Assembly: GCF_031326225.1 (NCBI RefSeq) | Contig: NZ_CP133720.1 | Location: 1,426,001-1,490,000, forward strand | Reading direction: 5' to 3' | DNA length: 64,000 nt | Source: Undibacterium cyanobacteriorum | Lineage (GTDB): Bacteria; Pseudomonadota; Gammaproteobacteria; Burkholderiales; Burkholderiaceae_D | Shown here: piece after piece, positions 26,907 to 34,438 of the stretch | Numbering within the stretch: the first letter of the stretch is position 1 | Layout of the letters: each line of letters opens with the position of its first letter | Program-made: the position numbers and the translations under genes | The notes under the pieces: generated by a model | Seen by the model: the letters and a program-made list of their open reading frames with translations, nothing else | What the model was told of the DNA's origin: nothing | Databases searched by the model: none

Positions 26907-27794
26907 TTACTTCGACCGCTTCTGAAAACGCTCCACCAAATCCGTATCGAGGACAGCATCGAGCGCAGCACCTTTTATGACTTGGCTCATTGGTGGTAAA
27001 GATTCGATGAATTTGCAGATGTCTTTCGGCGTCGCCTCGTATTGCAAGCTCATCGCGCCATCTTTACGGGCTTGACCATACTTTTTGAAGATAGGCTCCG
27101 CGACTTTCCATGGAATTAATGTGGAATCTTCCTTGCGTCGAAAGAACTTCTTCGGCGCATATTCTTTGCGAGGCACGAACAAATAATCGACATACGGCAA
27201 GGTCGAGGGAATACCATCAGGCCAAACCGCAGCAGTCGTAATCTTGTCGTCGACCGTGATCAACATCACCTTCGCGACAAAATTCTTTTCACCTAATTCC
27301 GTTTGCAATTGATGGCGCTTGTAGTTCCATTGCCAGAATTTATTCAGCGTTTCACGCGGTAAGTGGTAAATGCTTTGCGCAGGATTTTCTTCACTCAAAA
27401 TACTTTCGAAAGCAAAGATATTGCCGTGGTACCAGCCTGTGATGAGCTTTTGTTCTTGATAGTCTCCATCGCCCATGCCTTGGGTTTGCGGATCAGAGAC
27501 GATCAAGTCGAAATGCTTCACTAGGGCATTAAGTTCGATACGCGCCTCTTCGATAAAGTAACGCGGGCGAAAATAATTGATGTTAAAGGTCAGCGGGTAG
27601 CCGTTAGTTTCATCACCGGCCTCTTCATTCGTATCTTCATTCCAGACGATAGAAAAATACACCCCCGTATCGGGATTGCGATACCACGCCTGCTTACCTT
27701 GCATTTCATAATTGCGGCGAGACTCAACATAGTCGTTAAACTGTTGTGCACTCATGATGCCAGAGCGTGGTTTTAGAAAAAGGTCGTAACTCAT
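26907..27794 (-). CDS. Conserved hypothetical protein (MSYDLFLKPRSG family)
   Basis: Soluble protein of 295 residues beginning MSYDLFLKPRSG and continuing QAWYRNPDTGVYFSIVW. I know this N-terminal pattern from widespread bacterial proteins of unknown function, often near polymorphic-toxin or immunity genes. The middle (LPYVDYLFVPRKEYAP) and the C-terminal helices (DICKFIESLPPMSQ) are unremarkable. No signal peptide or membrane segment. An immunity-type role is a guess. It is 60 bases downstream of the GST gene's stop-to-start gap partner and shares its strand. Confidence 0.75.
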   Translation of the reverse strand: MSYDLFLKPRSGIMSAQQFNDYVESRRNYEMQGKQAWYRNPDTGVYFSIVWNEDTNEEAGDETNGYPLTFNINYFRPRYFIEEARIELNALVKHFDLIVSDPQTQGMGDGDYQEQKLITGWYHGNIFAFESILSEENPAQSIYHLPRETLNKFWQWNYKRHQLQTELGEKNFVAKVMLITVDDKITTAAVWPDGIPSTLPYVDYLFVPRKEYAPKKFFRRKEDSTLIPWKVAEPIFKKYGQARKDGAMSLQYEATPKDICKFIESLPPMSQVIKGAALDAVLDTDLVERFQKRSK

Positions 27795-27854
27795 GAATGG
27801 TGTAGTAGAGAATGAATATTCAAACGATGCGAATACCGATTACGTGGCTCAAAT

Positions 27855-28664
27855 TTAGGCTAGCAAGCCAAGCTCTTGATCGCTTGCACTATGTTCATAT
27901 TTATTGCGCGGTGGCCATGGTCGCGCACGCCAATCCGGCGTAAAACTAAACGAAGACAGCGTGCGTCCTGGTAGCAGCGCGCCATTGCCAGCGCCTTTCG
28001 CATAGTCGTAATACACTTTAACGATTTCTTCTTTCGAGGTCTGTTGCGCAGCGGGGTGTGCTAAGCACACATCGCGCCAACGTCGTACACGACGATAGGT
28101 GTCAACATCTGGTAGCTCGAATTCTTCGTAATAATCGAGGAACCAAAAACGCATGAAAAACGGCGTGAAGACAGCCTCAGCCCAGCCAAAGTTCTCAAAC
28201 AAAAAATCGCTTTCGGGTGCGTGCTCCATTAAAAACTGGTTGAGCTTGGCATATTGTTTCAACATCGACTCACGCAGGCCGTCCCGTCGAGCAGGGTCTT
28301 GGTTCATTACATACACATAACCTTGCATACAAAACTCGGATTCGAATTTCGTCAGCATGTTTTCAATAGCGCGTCGATATGGATCACTTTGCGCGATGCG
28401 CGGCGTGGAGAAAACATCGTCGAGATACTGCATAATCACCATACTCTCTTTGATGATCTTACCATCGCTCGTTTCCAACACAGGCAGGGCAGTCGTGCCA
28501 CGCGTTTTCTCCAACAACCAAGCTTCGCGCGGCTTGGTGATATCGATCACGACAAACTTTACCTGATCCCGCAAGCCTTTCAGTTCCAAGAGGATTTCAA
28601 GACGTTGGCAAAATGGGCAGACAGGGATGTGGTAGACCGTCAATGTGGGAAAGTTGGTCGTCAT
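27855..28664 (-). CDS. Glutathione S-transferase family protein
   Basis: Protein of 269 residues. The N-terminal thioredoxin fold has YHIPVCPFCQRLE with the Cys16-Pro-Phe-Cys19 motif, cis-Pro in TTALPVLET, and the glutathione-contact KESMVIMQYLDD. The rest is the all-helical GST C-terminal domain, with LFENFGWAEAVFTPFFMR as its core. The C-x-x-C motif suggests an omega/glutaredoxin-like or glutathionyl-hydroquinone reductase-like activity instead of plain conjugation. Cytoplasmic. Substrate unknown. Confidence 0.9.
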   Translation of the reverse strand: MTTNFPTLTVYHIPVCPFCQRLEILLELKGLRDQVKFVVIDITKPREAWLLEKTRGTTALPVLETSDGKIIKESMVIMQYLDDVFSTPRIAQSDPYRRAIENMLTKFESEFCMQGYVYVMNQDPARRDGLRESMLKQYAKLNQFLMEHAPESDFLFENFGWAEAVFTPFFMRFWFLDYYEEFELPDVDTYRRVRRWRDVCLAHPAAQQTSKEEIVKVYYDYAKGAGNGALLPGRTLSSFSFTPDWRARPWPPRNKYEHSASDQELGLLA

Positions 28665-28760
28665 AATGATTCAGTCAGCAAAAACAAAGGGGCAATCGAA
28701 CGGGGCGCTGTTGGGAATGAGGTGATCGTTTGATTGATACTTGATGGCGTCAGTGCATGA

Positions 28761-30365
28761 TCAACTATTCTGCAAAAAATCACTGGCTAATTTTTGCAGA
28801 TACAAGATCGTAATGAGATTCACAATCGGGATGCACATCAAAACACAAAATAAAATTTTATTGTTAGACTCGTCGTGCTTGCCATCGAAAATCTTCAGCA
28901 CTGCCGAGATACCAATACCTACGCCCACTATGCTAAGGATAAAGACTTCTTGATTCTTTGTGGTGATCAACAAAAAGAAGGAGAACACAATTGCAGCGAG
29001 CGCGAGCCACAGCCTTTGTTTAGCATTGACGAGATTGACGATACGAGTCTCGTCTTGTGCGCTCAAACCGTCGTGCTCGGTGTGTGTGTCACTTTCAGCA
29101 AACTCTCTTTGAGTATCCCTTGGCGTTTTTTTTGCCACAGGAATATCTTTCGGTTCTTGCTTCAATTGAATCTGACTAGATCTCCTCAAGAGCGTAGCGA
29201 AGAGATTGCGGTACTTTGCTTCACGACCAGTAAATTCTTCATCGGGCAAAATGCATACGACTGCAATGCAAGTTTGCTCTAGTACCAGATGGCTGATTAA
29301 AAATCGTTGATCAATTTTCCCAGGATTTCGCTGAAGATATTCAGCGCCAAAGCCGATTATGGGCGCTTGCTCGGTTGGAATTTGAAACTGATAGATGTCG
29401 CGTGTTTTTTGTGAAGAAGGGTCTTGATCCTCCATTTGCGCTAACTGCATTTCCAGACTCAGTCGAGGATTAACGCGTCCGGCATCCATTTCGGTAATGA
29501 TCAGTAGTGTTCCCGTTTCGGGGTGCATGAGGTCATGTACCTCAGACTCATAACTATACGTCCACGCGTGAGGTATCATGAGATCGAATGGTCCAATGAT
29601 GAGCGCCTGTTCTTGGCGCGCCTTTGATGGATCATGCATAGGAGCGAGAGACGGTGTGCTTTGCGCGGGAGATTGCTCCCCCTCCTTAGGTGTTAGGCTG
29701 AGTTCTGAAGCGCGGCTTATCGCCGGCGTGATCGTAGGTGTGGAGGGTGTTTGGCTGGCCGGCGGCTCGGGGCTCTCGGCACCTCTGATTTCAATGATGC
29801 ATCCCAGTTTTTCTAATTTTTCGGCAGTGCTTTGTGCCATGGCAAAGCTGAGACCCTTTTTGATCGAGATCGCTGGTCCGGTCAAAATTGCCATCATGCG
29901 CTCGACATCGCTTTTGAAAGTGGGCGCGAGTTTGCTGGCGATGTCTTGAACGTCAAACCCAGCTTGAACACCACGTAAGATCATCATGTAGGTTTCGGCA
30001 GGCCGATGTACCAGCGCAGTTTGCTCGTCGAAGATTGTGAGATTCAAGTGGTGGGCTAGTTCGATCAGTTTTGGTAAGACACGATCTACGTCGGAATGCC
30101 GAATCGCCACCACCGCCATTTTCGGACTGAAGTTGTTAATCAAAGGCGCATCCGCCCAAGGAGATTGCTCGAAGCGAGGATCATTGTCAGGAAAACTGGA
30201 AAAACACGGAAAGTATTGCACCACCCTGTCGTAAAACGACTTCATGACCCCAACGACAGGCAAATTATTTCCAAAATACTCATCGAGTTGCGCTTCCATA
30301 AATTTGAAAGCCGACTCATCATCCTCAGGAATCGTATGGGATAGGATTTGTACGTTATAGGTCAT
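28761..30365 (-). CDS. Multidomain hypothetical protein: unknown N-domain, bL12-like, DcrB-like, C-terminal membrane segments
   Basis: Protein of 534 residues with four regions (numbers counted from GTG at 30377, four more than from the chosen ATG at 30365). Residues 5-125: soluble domain MTYNVQILSHT to FDEQTALVHRP, a pattern seen in immunity-type proteins. Residues 130-200: a stretch resembling the C-terminal domain of ribosomal protein bL12 (VERMMAILTGPAISIKKGLS, then AEKLEKLGCIIEI). Residues 200-258: Pro/Ser-rich linker. Residues 260-400: DcrB/DUF1795-like domain. Residues 456-530: two or three hydrophobic segments with a DGKHDESNNK loop. No signal peptide. Function unknown. Confidence 0.7.
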   Translation of the reverse strand: MTYNVQILSHTIPEDDESAFKFMEAQLDEYFGNNLPVVGVMKSFYDRVVQYFPCFSSFPDNDPRFEQSPWADAPLINNFSPKMAVVAIRHSDVDRVLPKLIELAHHLNLTIFDEQTALVHRPAETYMMILRGVQAGFDVQDIASKLAPTFKSDVERMMAILTGPAISIKKGLSFAMAQSTAEKLEKLGCIIEIRGAESPEPPASQTPSTPTITPAISRASELSLTPKEGEQSPAQSTPSLAPMHDPSKARQEQALIIGPFDLMIPHAWTYSYESEVHDLMHPETGTLLIITEMDAGRVNPRLSLEMQLAQMEDQDPSSQKTRDIYQFQIPTEQAPIIGFGAEYLQRNPGKIDQRFLISHLVLEQTCIAVVCILPDEEFTGREAKYRNLFATLLRRSSQIQLKQEPKDIPVAKKTPRDTQREFAESDTHTEHDGLSAQDETRIVNLVNAKQRLWLALAAIVFSFFLLITTKNQEVFILSIVGVGIGISAVLKIFDGKHDESNNKILFCVLMCIPIVNLITILYLQKLASDFLQNS

Positions 30366-30450
30366 ACTGCGCACCACATCATCGAAAAAGACGAGTGTTG
30401 ATGATCAATATGTATTTGTCAATAGAACTTTCGCGGAACATCCGTTCGCG

Positions 30451-30641
30451 TAGGTACGATTGGAGAGCAGCGTAATCGTACGCATGGCAATCAACACCGT
30501 CAACTTGGGGCTTCAAACAACTAAACAAATTTGCAGCGCAAGTCCCAATCCTAAATACAGATCTATAATCTGATCCACGCAAGAAAGTGCGTGTCGTTGT
30601 GATGGCATGCGTACGATTACGCTTCGCTCCAATCGTACCTA
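30451..30641. mobile_element. MITE-like element 1 (191 bp)
   Basis: Bounded by inverted repeats of 36 bases (30451-30486 and 30606-30641), identical except at three central positions; both begin TAGGTACGATTGGAG and end AATCGTACGCATG when read inward. Each arm is itself a palindrome (TACGATT...AATCGTA). No transposase is encoded. Related elements lie at 31597-31786 and 32144-32321. Confidence 0.75.
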
Positions 30642-30664
30642 CCGCTCGTTGAAAAGTAAGGCCG

Positions 30665-31120
30665 TCATGAGTTTGCGGACCGCACGCAAGGCAACTCTAC
30701 TTCAAAGTATAGACACAAAGCACCTTCCTGTTTGAATTCTTCTTGGGCTAAAGGGCTGGGGGCGCGTATGTCAATTTCTAGTTGAGTGCCGTCTTGCGGA
30801 AAGGCTGATTTTTCGACGACTTGCGTTCGTGCGATCACATCACCAAAAAAATAGTACTCGTCCGCATAGATCAAACGCTGATCGTCGATGGTGTCCAAGA
30901 CGTACACTTCGGCATCCTTGCTTGGATCAATTGAAAGTTGCTGCATCAGTCTCCGCAGTGCAAGGGGCAAAAATTCTTTGCTGGCCATTGCATAGTTTTC
31001 GCAATAGATGCAAGAGCACGATTGGGTTCCACCTTGCGTGAACTGTGCATAGGTCGAGGCAGTTCGAACAGAATCGACCTTGATGCAGAAGTTACCGAAT
31101 TGGACTAGTTCACGGTGCAT
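30665..31120 (-). CDS. Hypothetical protein with CxCxxC motif
   Basis: Soluble protein of 151 residues. A cluster GGTQSCSCIYCENY (Cys-x-Cys-x-x-Cys) near residue 36 could bind zinc; it is followed by helices and IDPSKDAEVYVLD and YYFFGDVIART, a layout I associate with a conserved bacterial family of unknown role. No signal peptide. It lies between two repeat elements on the minus strand, so its transcription unit is probably just itself. Confidence 0.7.
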   Translation of the reverse strand: MHRELVQFGNFCIKVDSVRTASTYAQFTQGGTQSCSCIYCENYAMASKEFLPLALRRLMQQLSIDPSKDAEVYVLDTIDDQRLIYADEYYFFGDVIARTQVVEKSAFPQDGTQLEIDIRAPSPLAQEEFKQEGALCLYFEVELPCVRSANS

Positions 31121-31229
31121 GAGGCTTAACTTCTTTTGTTGGTAGATATAGAAGAATGTTTGACGCGATTAATGTCTTCTGAGTTATTGGATGTGCTTTA
31201 TACACGCTTCAGTTCTCAACCCCACTTAA

Positions 31230-31260
31230 GTACGATTACGCTGCGCTCCAATCGTACCTA
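31230..31260. repeat. Single copy of the MITE terminal palindrome
   Basis: GTACGATTACGC and GCTCCAATCGTAC flank a short centre; the sequence matches the right-hand arm of the nearby MITE-like elements but no partner arm of opposite sense is at the usual distance. It lies just downstream of the stop of the gene at 31267-31542 (minus strand). Confidence 0.75.
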
Positions 31261-31266
31261 CCGAGG

Positions 31267-31542
31267 CTAAAGGTAATCTGAAGCGACGCGCTCGACCCAA
31301 ACGCTGTGTCCCGGATGGTGTTCCGCGATTGTTGCGATGGTGCACTCTAGCTTTTGACAGCTCGTACTTTCCGAATTAGATAGGACGGTGACATCATTAC
31401 CCTCAATACGCAAGGATGCAATCTCGGTATCCGTCAGCAGCCCATGGGCAATCCACATAATGGCGTGCTCGCCTTTCGTCAGACGTAAGATGTCTGAAAG
31501 ACCGTCCTTTGAATTTACGAGAAAGACCATTTGCGTTTCCAA
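31267..31542 (-). CDS. Hypothetical protein
   Basis: Soluble protein of 91 residues (METQMVFLVNSKDGLSDIL start; Cys in STSCQKLECTIATI; ends WVERVASDYL). Predicted mixed alpha/beta. No family recognised. It is enclosed by repeats: a palindrome just after its stop and a MITE-like element before its start. The coding frame shows no interruption and codon use looks like its neighbours, so it is probably expressed. Confidence 0.6.
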   Translation of the reverse strand: METQMVFLVNSKDGLSDILRLTKGEHAIMWIAHGLLTDTEIASLRIEGNDVTVLSNSESTSCQKLECTIATIAEHHPGHSVWVERVASDYL

Positions 31543-31596
31543 GTTAAAAGAGATATGTACTGCGATTTGTGACTCGTGCTAGGGGAACAGCTCTCG

Positions 31597-31786
31597 TAGG
31601 TACGATGCAAGCGCAGCGTAATCGTACGCATGTAATCGGCAATACCGAAATGTTTTTTAAAATCACATAATAATTTAAAGTGAAAGCCATGTCTTTCACA
31701 TCGGCTTGATTAATAAAGCAAAGCGAAAAGAATATGTTTCGTTACGATGGCATGCGTACGATTACGCTTCGCTCCAATCGTACCTA
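31597..31786. mobile_element. MITE-like element 2 (190 bp)
   Basis: Terminal inverted repeats at 31597-31632 and 31751-31786 share the TAGGTACGAT...AATCGTACGCATG ends of element 1. The AT-rich interior is related to that of element 3 (shared words such as AAGT, TCTTT, ATCG, TTGA in the same order and spacing). No open frame inside. Confidence 0.75.
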
Positions 31787-31793
31787 CCGAGGC

Positions 31794-32072
31794 TTACGAC
31801 AACTTGAATAACAAACGCCAGTGGCCGAATATCGCAACCAGCGCAAGATATGTAACGAGTAGAGCCCCAAGTACATCTAATGCTGTCAGTGGCACGCTAT
31901 GCGTAGGGAAATAAGTCAGGTTGATGGATTTGGCAATCTGGTAGTTGACGAACATGAGAGTCATTCCCATGAGCGACGCAGCCGCAATGCAGCAGCGCCA
32001 GAACGGGCGAATTTTCTGGGTCTGCTGATGCGTAAAGTTACCCTTTGGCGCTGAAGAAAAATGTTCTGACAT
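31794..32072 (-). CDS. Hypothetical small membrane protein
   Basis: Protein of 92 residues. A polar N-terminus (MSEHFSSAPKGNFTHQQTQK) is followed by two hydrophobic segments: CCIAAASLMGMTLMFVNYQI and PLTALDVLGALLVTYLALVAIF. The C-terminus is short and basic. Its stop lies only 7 bases from MITE-like element 2. No family recognised. Confidence 0.6.
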   Translation of the reverse strand: MSEHFSSAPKGNFTHQQTQKIRPFWRCCIAAASLMGMTLMFVNYQIAKSINLTYFPTHSVPLTALDVLGALLVTYLALVAIFGHWRLLFKLS

Positions 32073-32143
32073 ATGGCCTAATTTTTATCAATTTGAGGAC
32101 TTCGAAATAACACACTCCAATCTAGTCATCAATTAAGCTCATT

Positions 32144-32321
32144 TAGGTAGGATTCAAGCGTAGCGTAGTTGTACCAATGTAACTCGGAAACACTTAAAAT
32201 TCTTAAAGCGAAATAACAATTCGAAGTATAAGTCACATCTTTTGCATCGTGTTGAAACGTGAAATAGAGCCGGTCGTAAATGCGTTCATTTTTACGATTA
32301 CGCTACGTTCCAATTGTACCT
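32144..32321. mobile_element. MITE-like element 3 (178 bp, diverged)
   Basis: Arms at 32144-32179 and 32288-32321 are decayed versions of the same terminal repeat (for example TAGGTAGGATTCAAGCG on the left). The interior matches element 2 in order and spacing of several words. It fills most of the 408-base gap between 32073 and 32480; the rest of that gap holds nothing recognised. Confidence 0.65.
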
Positions 32322-32480
32322 GCCGGGGCTGAATGCATCCCCTCATCGTAAATCATATCCTGCAATTCATCAAAATTTTTTACGGATCCCCGAATGCGTT
32401 GGATGACGAGCGGTAATGAACTTGTGTGAGCTGCTGCGCGGTGAATTATGGTAGGGAAAACGCGAATAACGCTTTATCGT

Positions 32481-32807
32481 CTAAGACTTACTAACCATCT
32501 GATCGACCCAGGCTTGGTATGGTTCAAACATTCTTTCGACTGGCAGGGCATAAATCGCTGGTAGCTCGTAGCTATGCAATTCTCGAATGGCATTTTCTAA
32601 TGCTTGATATGCCACGGCCGTGGTTTTGAAAACAAGCCTAAATTCTTGATCGTGCTGAACGGCATCATTCCACGTGTAAAAACTCTCGATTGCGGAAATC
32701 TGCACGCAGGCAGCTAATTTGCGTTCAACAATACTTCGCGCCATCGCCTGTGCTACGGCGTGATTGTTGATTGTCGTGAAAACTGCGAGGTGGGTACTTG
32801 AGGTCAT
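32481..32807 (-). CDS. cutA: CutA1 divalent-ion tolerance protein
   Basis: Small cytoplasmic trimeric protein of 108 residues linked to copper and other divalent metals; its exact role is unclear in the literature. Family marks: FTTINNHAVAQAMARSIVER, KLAACVQISAIESFYTWN, FRLVFKTTAVAYQALENAI, SYELPAIYALPV. The ATG at 32807 is chosen because GGAG sits 8 bases upstream and the length is normal; an ATG at 32831 would add eight residues. It is 32 bases downstream of the gene at 32840 and probably co-transcribed with it. Confidence 0.93.
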   Translation of the reverse strand: MTSSTHLAVFTTINNHAVAQAMARSIVERKLAACVQISAIESFYTWNDAVQHDQEFRLVFKTTAVAYQALENAIRELHSYELPAIYALPVERMFEPYQAWVDQMVSKS

Positions 32808-32839
32808 ATGGCCAGCTCCATTCGTGGGCATAAGAGTAG

Positions 32840-33325
32840 TCAGATGGTTTCTGATCCTGTTTCAGAGACAAAGCGAATACGACTTTCGTTTGTCAAAATT
32901 TGATGAAGTTGAGTCCTCACGAGAGCGGCGGCCTCATCAGTCGATACGATACCGAACAGTTTCTTCCAAAAGAACATTTTCCAGAAAGGCACCTCATCGA
33001 CCACGGTGCAATGCCAAAGCATTTCTTCGGCTTGTGGTATGAGATCGGCTTTTTGCTCATTTGTGACGGTTTCATAAAACACCGCGCGATCATTGCCACA
33101 AGCGATCCACAGCATAAATGGCTCACGCTGAAGCATCAAACACCACCCCCAATCCTCAGCGAATATGGGTTCTGGTTGATAGCCAATTTGGGAAAACTCT
33201 TGATGCAGCAATTTTGCAAGAGACTTTCCGTAGCAGAATGGGTTCGTTTCCTCATCTTCGTCTTTGCTGACTTGAAAAAGATCGGAGCGAAAGCAAAAAG
33301 TTTTGTAGCTAGTTGGAATGTGCAT
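32840..33325 (-). CDS. Hypothetical protein with EDWGW motif
   Basis: Soluble protein of 161 residues. Aromatic motifs stand out: FAEDWGWCLMLQREPFMLWI and VPFWKMFFWKKLFGI. The first looks like a conserved core; the compact alpha/beta outline and lone occurrence are typical of orphan immunity-like or housekeeping unknowns. No signal peptide. It is upstream of cutA with a gap of 32 bases. Function unknown. Confidence 0.68.
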   Translation of the reverse strand: MHIPTSYKTFCFRSDLFQVSKDEDEETNPFCYGKSLAKLLHQEFSQIGYQPEPIFAEDWGWCLMLQREPFMLWIACGNDRAVFYETVTNEQKADLIPQAEEMLWHCTVVDEVPFWKMFFWKKLFGIVSTDEAAALVRTQLHQILTNESRIRFVSETGSETI

Positions 33326-33445
33326 GCTTAACCGAAAAAGTGGGTGATGATGAATTTTGGTGAGGTTGATATGCGTCTTATTGTAATTTTATTTCCGAGT
33401 ATGTATGCCTTTTTAAGGCCAGAAAGCAGAAAAAATAAAGCTATG

Positions 33446-33463
33446 ATATGATGGTCATCATGA
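33446..33463 (+). promoter_or_regulatory. Probable TetR operator overlapping its own start
   Basis: ATATGATGGTCATCATGA matches 15 of 18 positions of the perfect palindrome at 34191-34210. It overlaps a -10-like TATGAT (33442-33447) and the start codons of the TetR gene, an arrangement that would give autorepression. Binding is inferred. Confidence 0.65.
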
Positions 33464-34080
33464 AATCTAAATCCCCATATCCTTCAACACGTTCTGCGGC
33501 ACGTTCGTCAACGCAATCTCGCAAAGAAGCCAGTCATGAGCGTATTGTCGAAGTTGCATCGCGCGCGATTCGACGTAGTGGCTACGATGGCACTGGTGTG
33601 GCGGATATTATGAAAGAAGCTGGATTGACGCACGGTGGCTTTTATGCGCACTTTCCATCGCGTGATGCCTTGTTGGCGGAGGCGGGAGATCGTGCTGGAG
33701 CGGAGTCGGTGGCAATCGCAGCGCAGATTGCTGCTGCAGCACCACCGGGCGAGGCCTTGCGACACATTATGCAAGCGTATTTGTCCGAAGAACATATGCA
33801 CCTGATTGAGACGGGTTGCCCAGTGTCTGCACTCGGTTCTGAGATGCCTCGTCAAGCGCCAGAAGTGCGATGTGTGGCGACGCTGCATATTAAGGAGATG
33901 ATTGATTTGATCGCGAGACAGATGCCAGATTGGGGGCAGTCTGCCGCGCATGAAAGAGCGATGCTGTTGCTCTGTAGTTTGATTGGTACCACGATTGTTT
34001 CTCGTGCAGTGGATGACCCCAAGTTGTCTGCCGCATTGCGCCAAGCGGCGCTGAAGCATCTTGCGGTGCTTGAAAAATAA
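33460..34080 (+). CDS. TetR/AcrR family transcriptional regulator
   Basis: Repressor of 206 residues (four more if ATG 33448 is used). The helix-turn-helix is typical: ERIVEVASRAIRRSGYDGTG, VADIMKEAGLTHGGFYAHFP, SRDALLAEA. The C-terminal ligand domain is of the TetR_C type seen in regulators of SDR and oxidoreductase genes (ETGCPVSALGSEMPRQ). A strong terminator follows and the next genes, an SDR and a quinone oxidoreductase, have a matching operator, so they are its likely targets. Inducer unknown; electrophiles or quinones would fit. Confidence 0.9.
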   Translation: MKSKSPYPSTRSAARSSTQSRKEASHERIVEVASRAIRRSGYDGTGVADIMKEAGLTHGGFYAHFPSRDALLAEAGDRAGAESVAIAAQIAAAAPPGEALRHIMQAYLSEEHMHLIETGCPVSALGSEMPRQAPEVRCVATLHIKEMIDLIARQMPDWGQSAAHERAMLLLCSLIGTTIVSRAVDDPKLSAALRQAALKHLAVLEK

Positions 34081-34147
34081 AATAGGACAACAGTCGAGGT
34101 AATTAGAAGATCGAAGATTGAAATGCAGGATCTCCATACAAGATCCT

Positions 34148-34182
34148 AAAACGAGATTCAGATGTAAGAATCTCGTTTTTTT
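34148..34182 (+). terminator. Rho-independent terminator after the TetR gene
   Basis: AAACGAGATTC and GAATCTCGTTT form a stem around an eight-base loop, followed by T runs to 34182. It isolates the TetR transcript from the following operator and operon. Confidence 0.9.
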
Positions 34183-34190
34183 AAATTAAA

Positions 34191-34210
34191 AATATGATGA
34201 TCATCATATT
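34191..34210 (+). promoter_or_regulatory. Perfect 20-bp palindrome, probable TetR operator of the SDR operon
   Basis: AATATGATGATCATCATATT is a perfect inverted repeat directly after the TetR terminator and about 230 bases upstream of the SDR start. It matches the site over the TetR start. The ATGATNATCAT core is the kind of symmetrical site bound by TetR dimers. Confidence 0.75.
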
Positions 34211-34301
34211 TGTGAGTGTTTTGTAGTTTGAATGATCAACTTAGTCGTGTTTTAAAGAATGCATTGAAAAATGTCTCAATGAATGAAGATGAGGGCTTGC
34301 C

Positions 34302-34402
34302 AAAAATTGCGCTAGCTAGGCGCGTCGCCGAGGACGGTACGTTTGCTTGGACTGCCCCTGCGGAGGCAGAAGGCGAGGCGACAGTAACGACGCTAGCGTC
34401 TG
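34302..34402 (+). repeat. Conserved leader-like element, copy A (upstream of the SDR gene)
   Basis: About 101 bases; the first part (from AAAATTGCGCTAGCTAGGCG) and the last part (GGCGAGGCGACAG to GTCTG) match the element at 63365-63440 on the other strand at about 34 of 37 and 22 of 28 positions. Copy A has an extra 24 bases in the middle containing a CTGCC-CCTGCGGA-GGCAG hairpin, and a GACGCTAGCGTC palindrome near its end. It ends 36 bases before the SDR ATG. Either a structured 5' leader or a dispersed repeat. Confidence 0.6.
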
Positions 34403-34438
34403 TTTGGCGAAAGTCCCAAAGGAATAAAGGAAATCAAC

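Noticed and set aside
30379..30582. Minus-strand open frame of 67 codons
   Set aside because: It translates the terminal repeat of a MITE-like element and has no other support.
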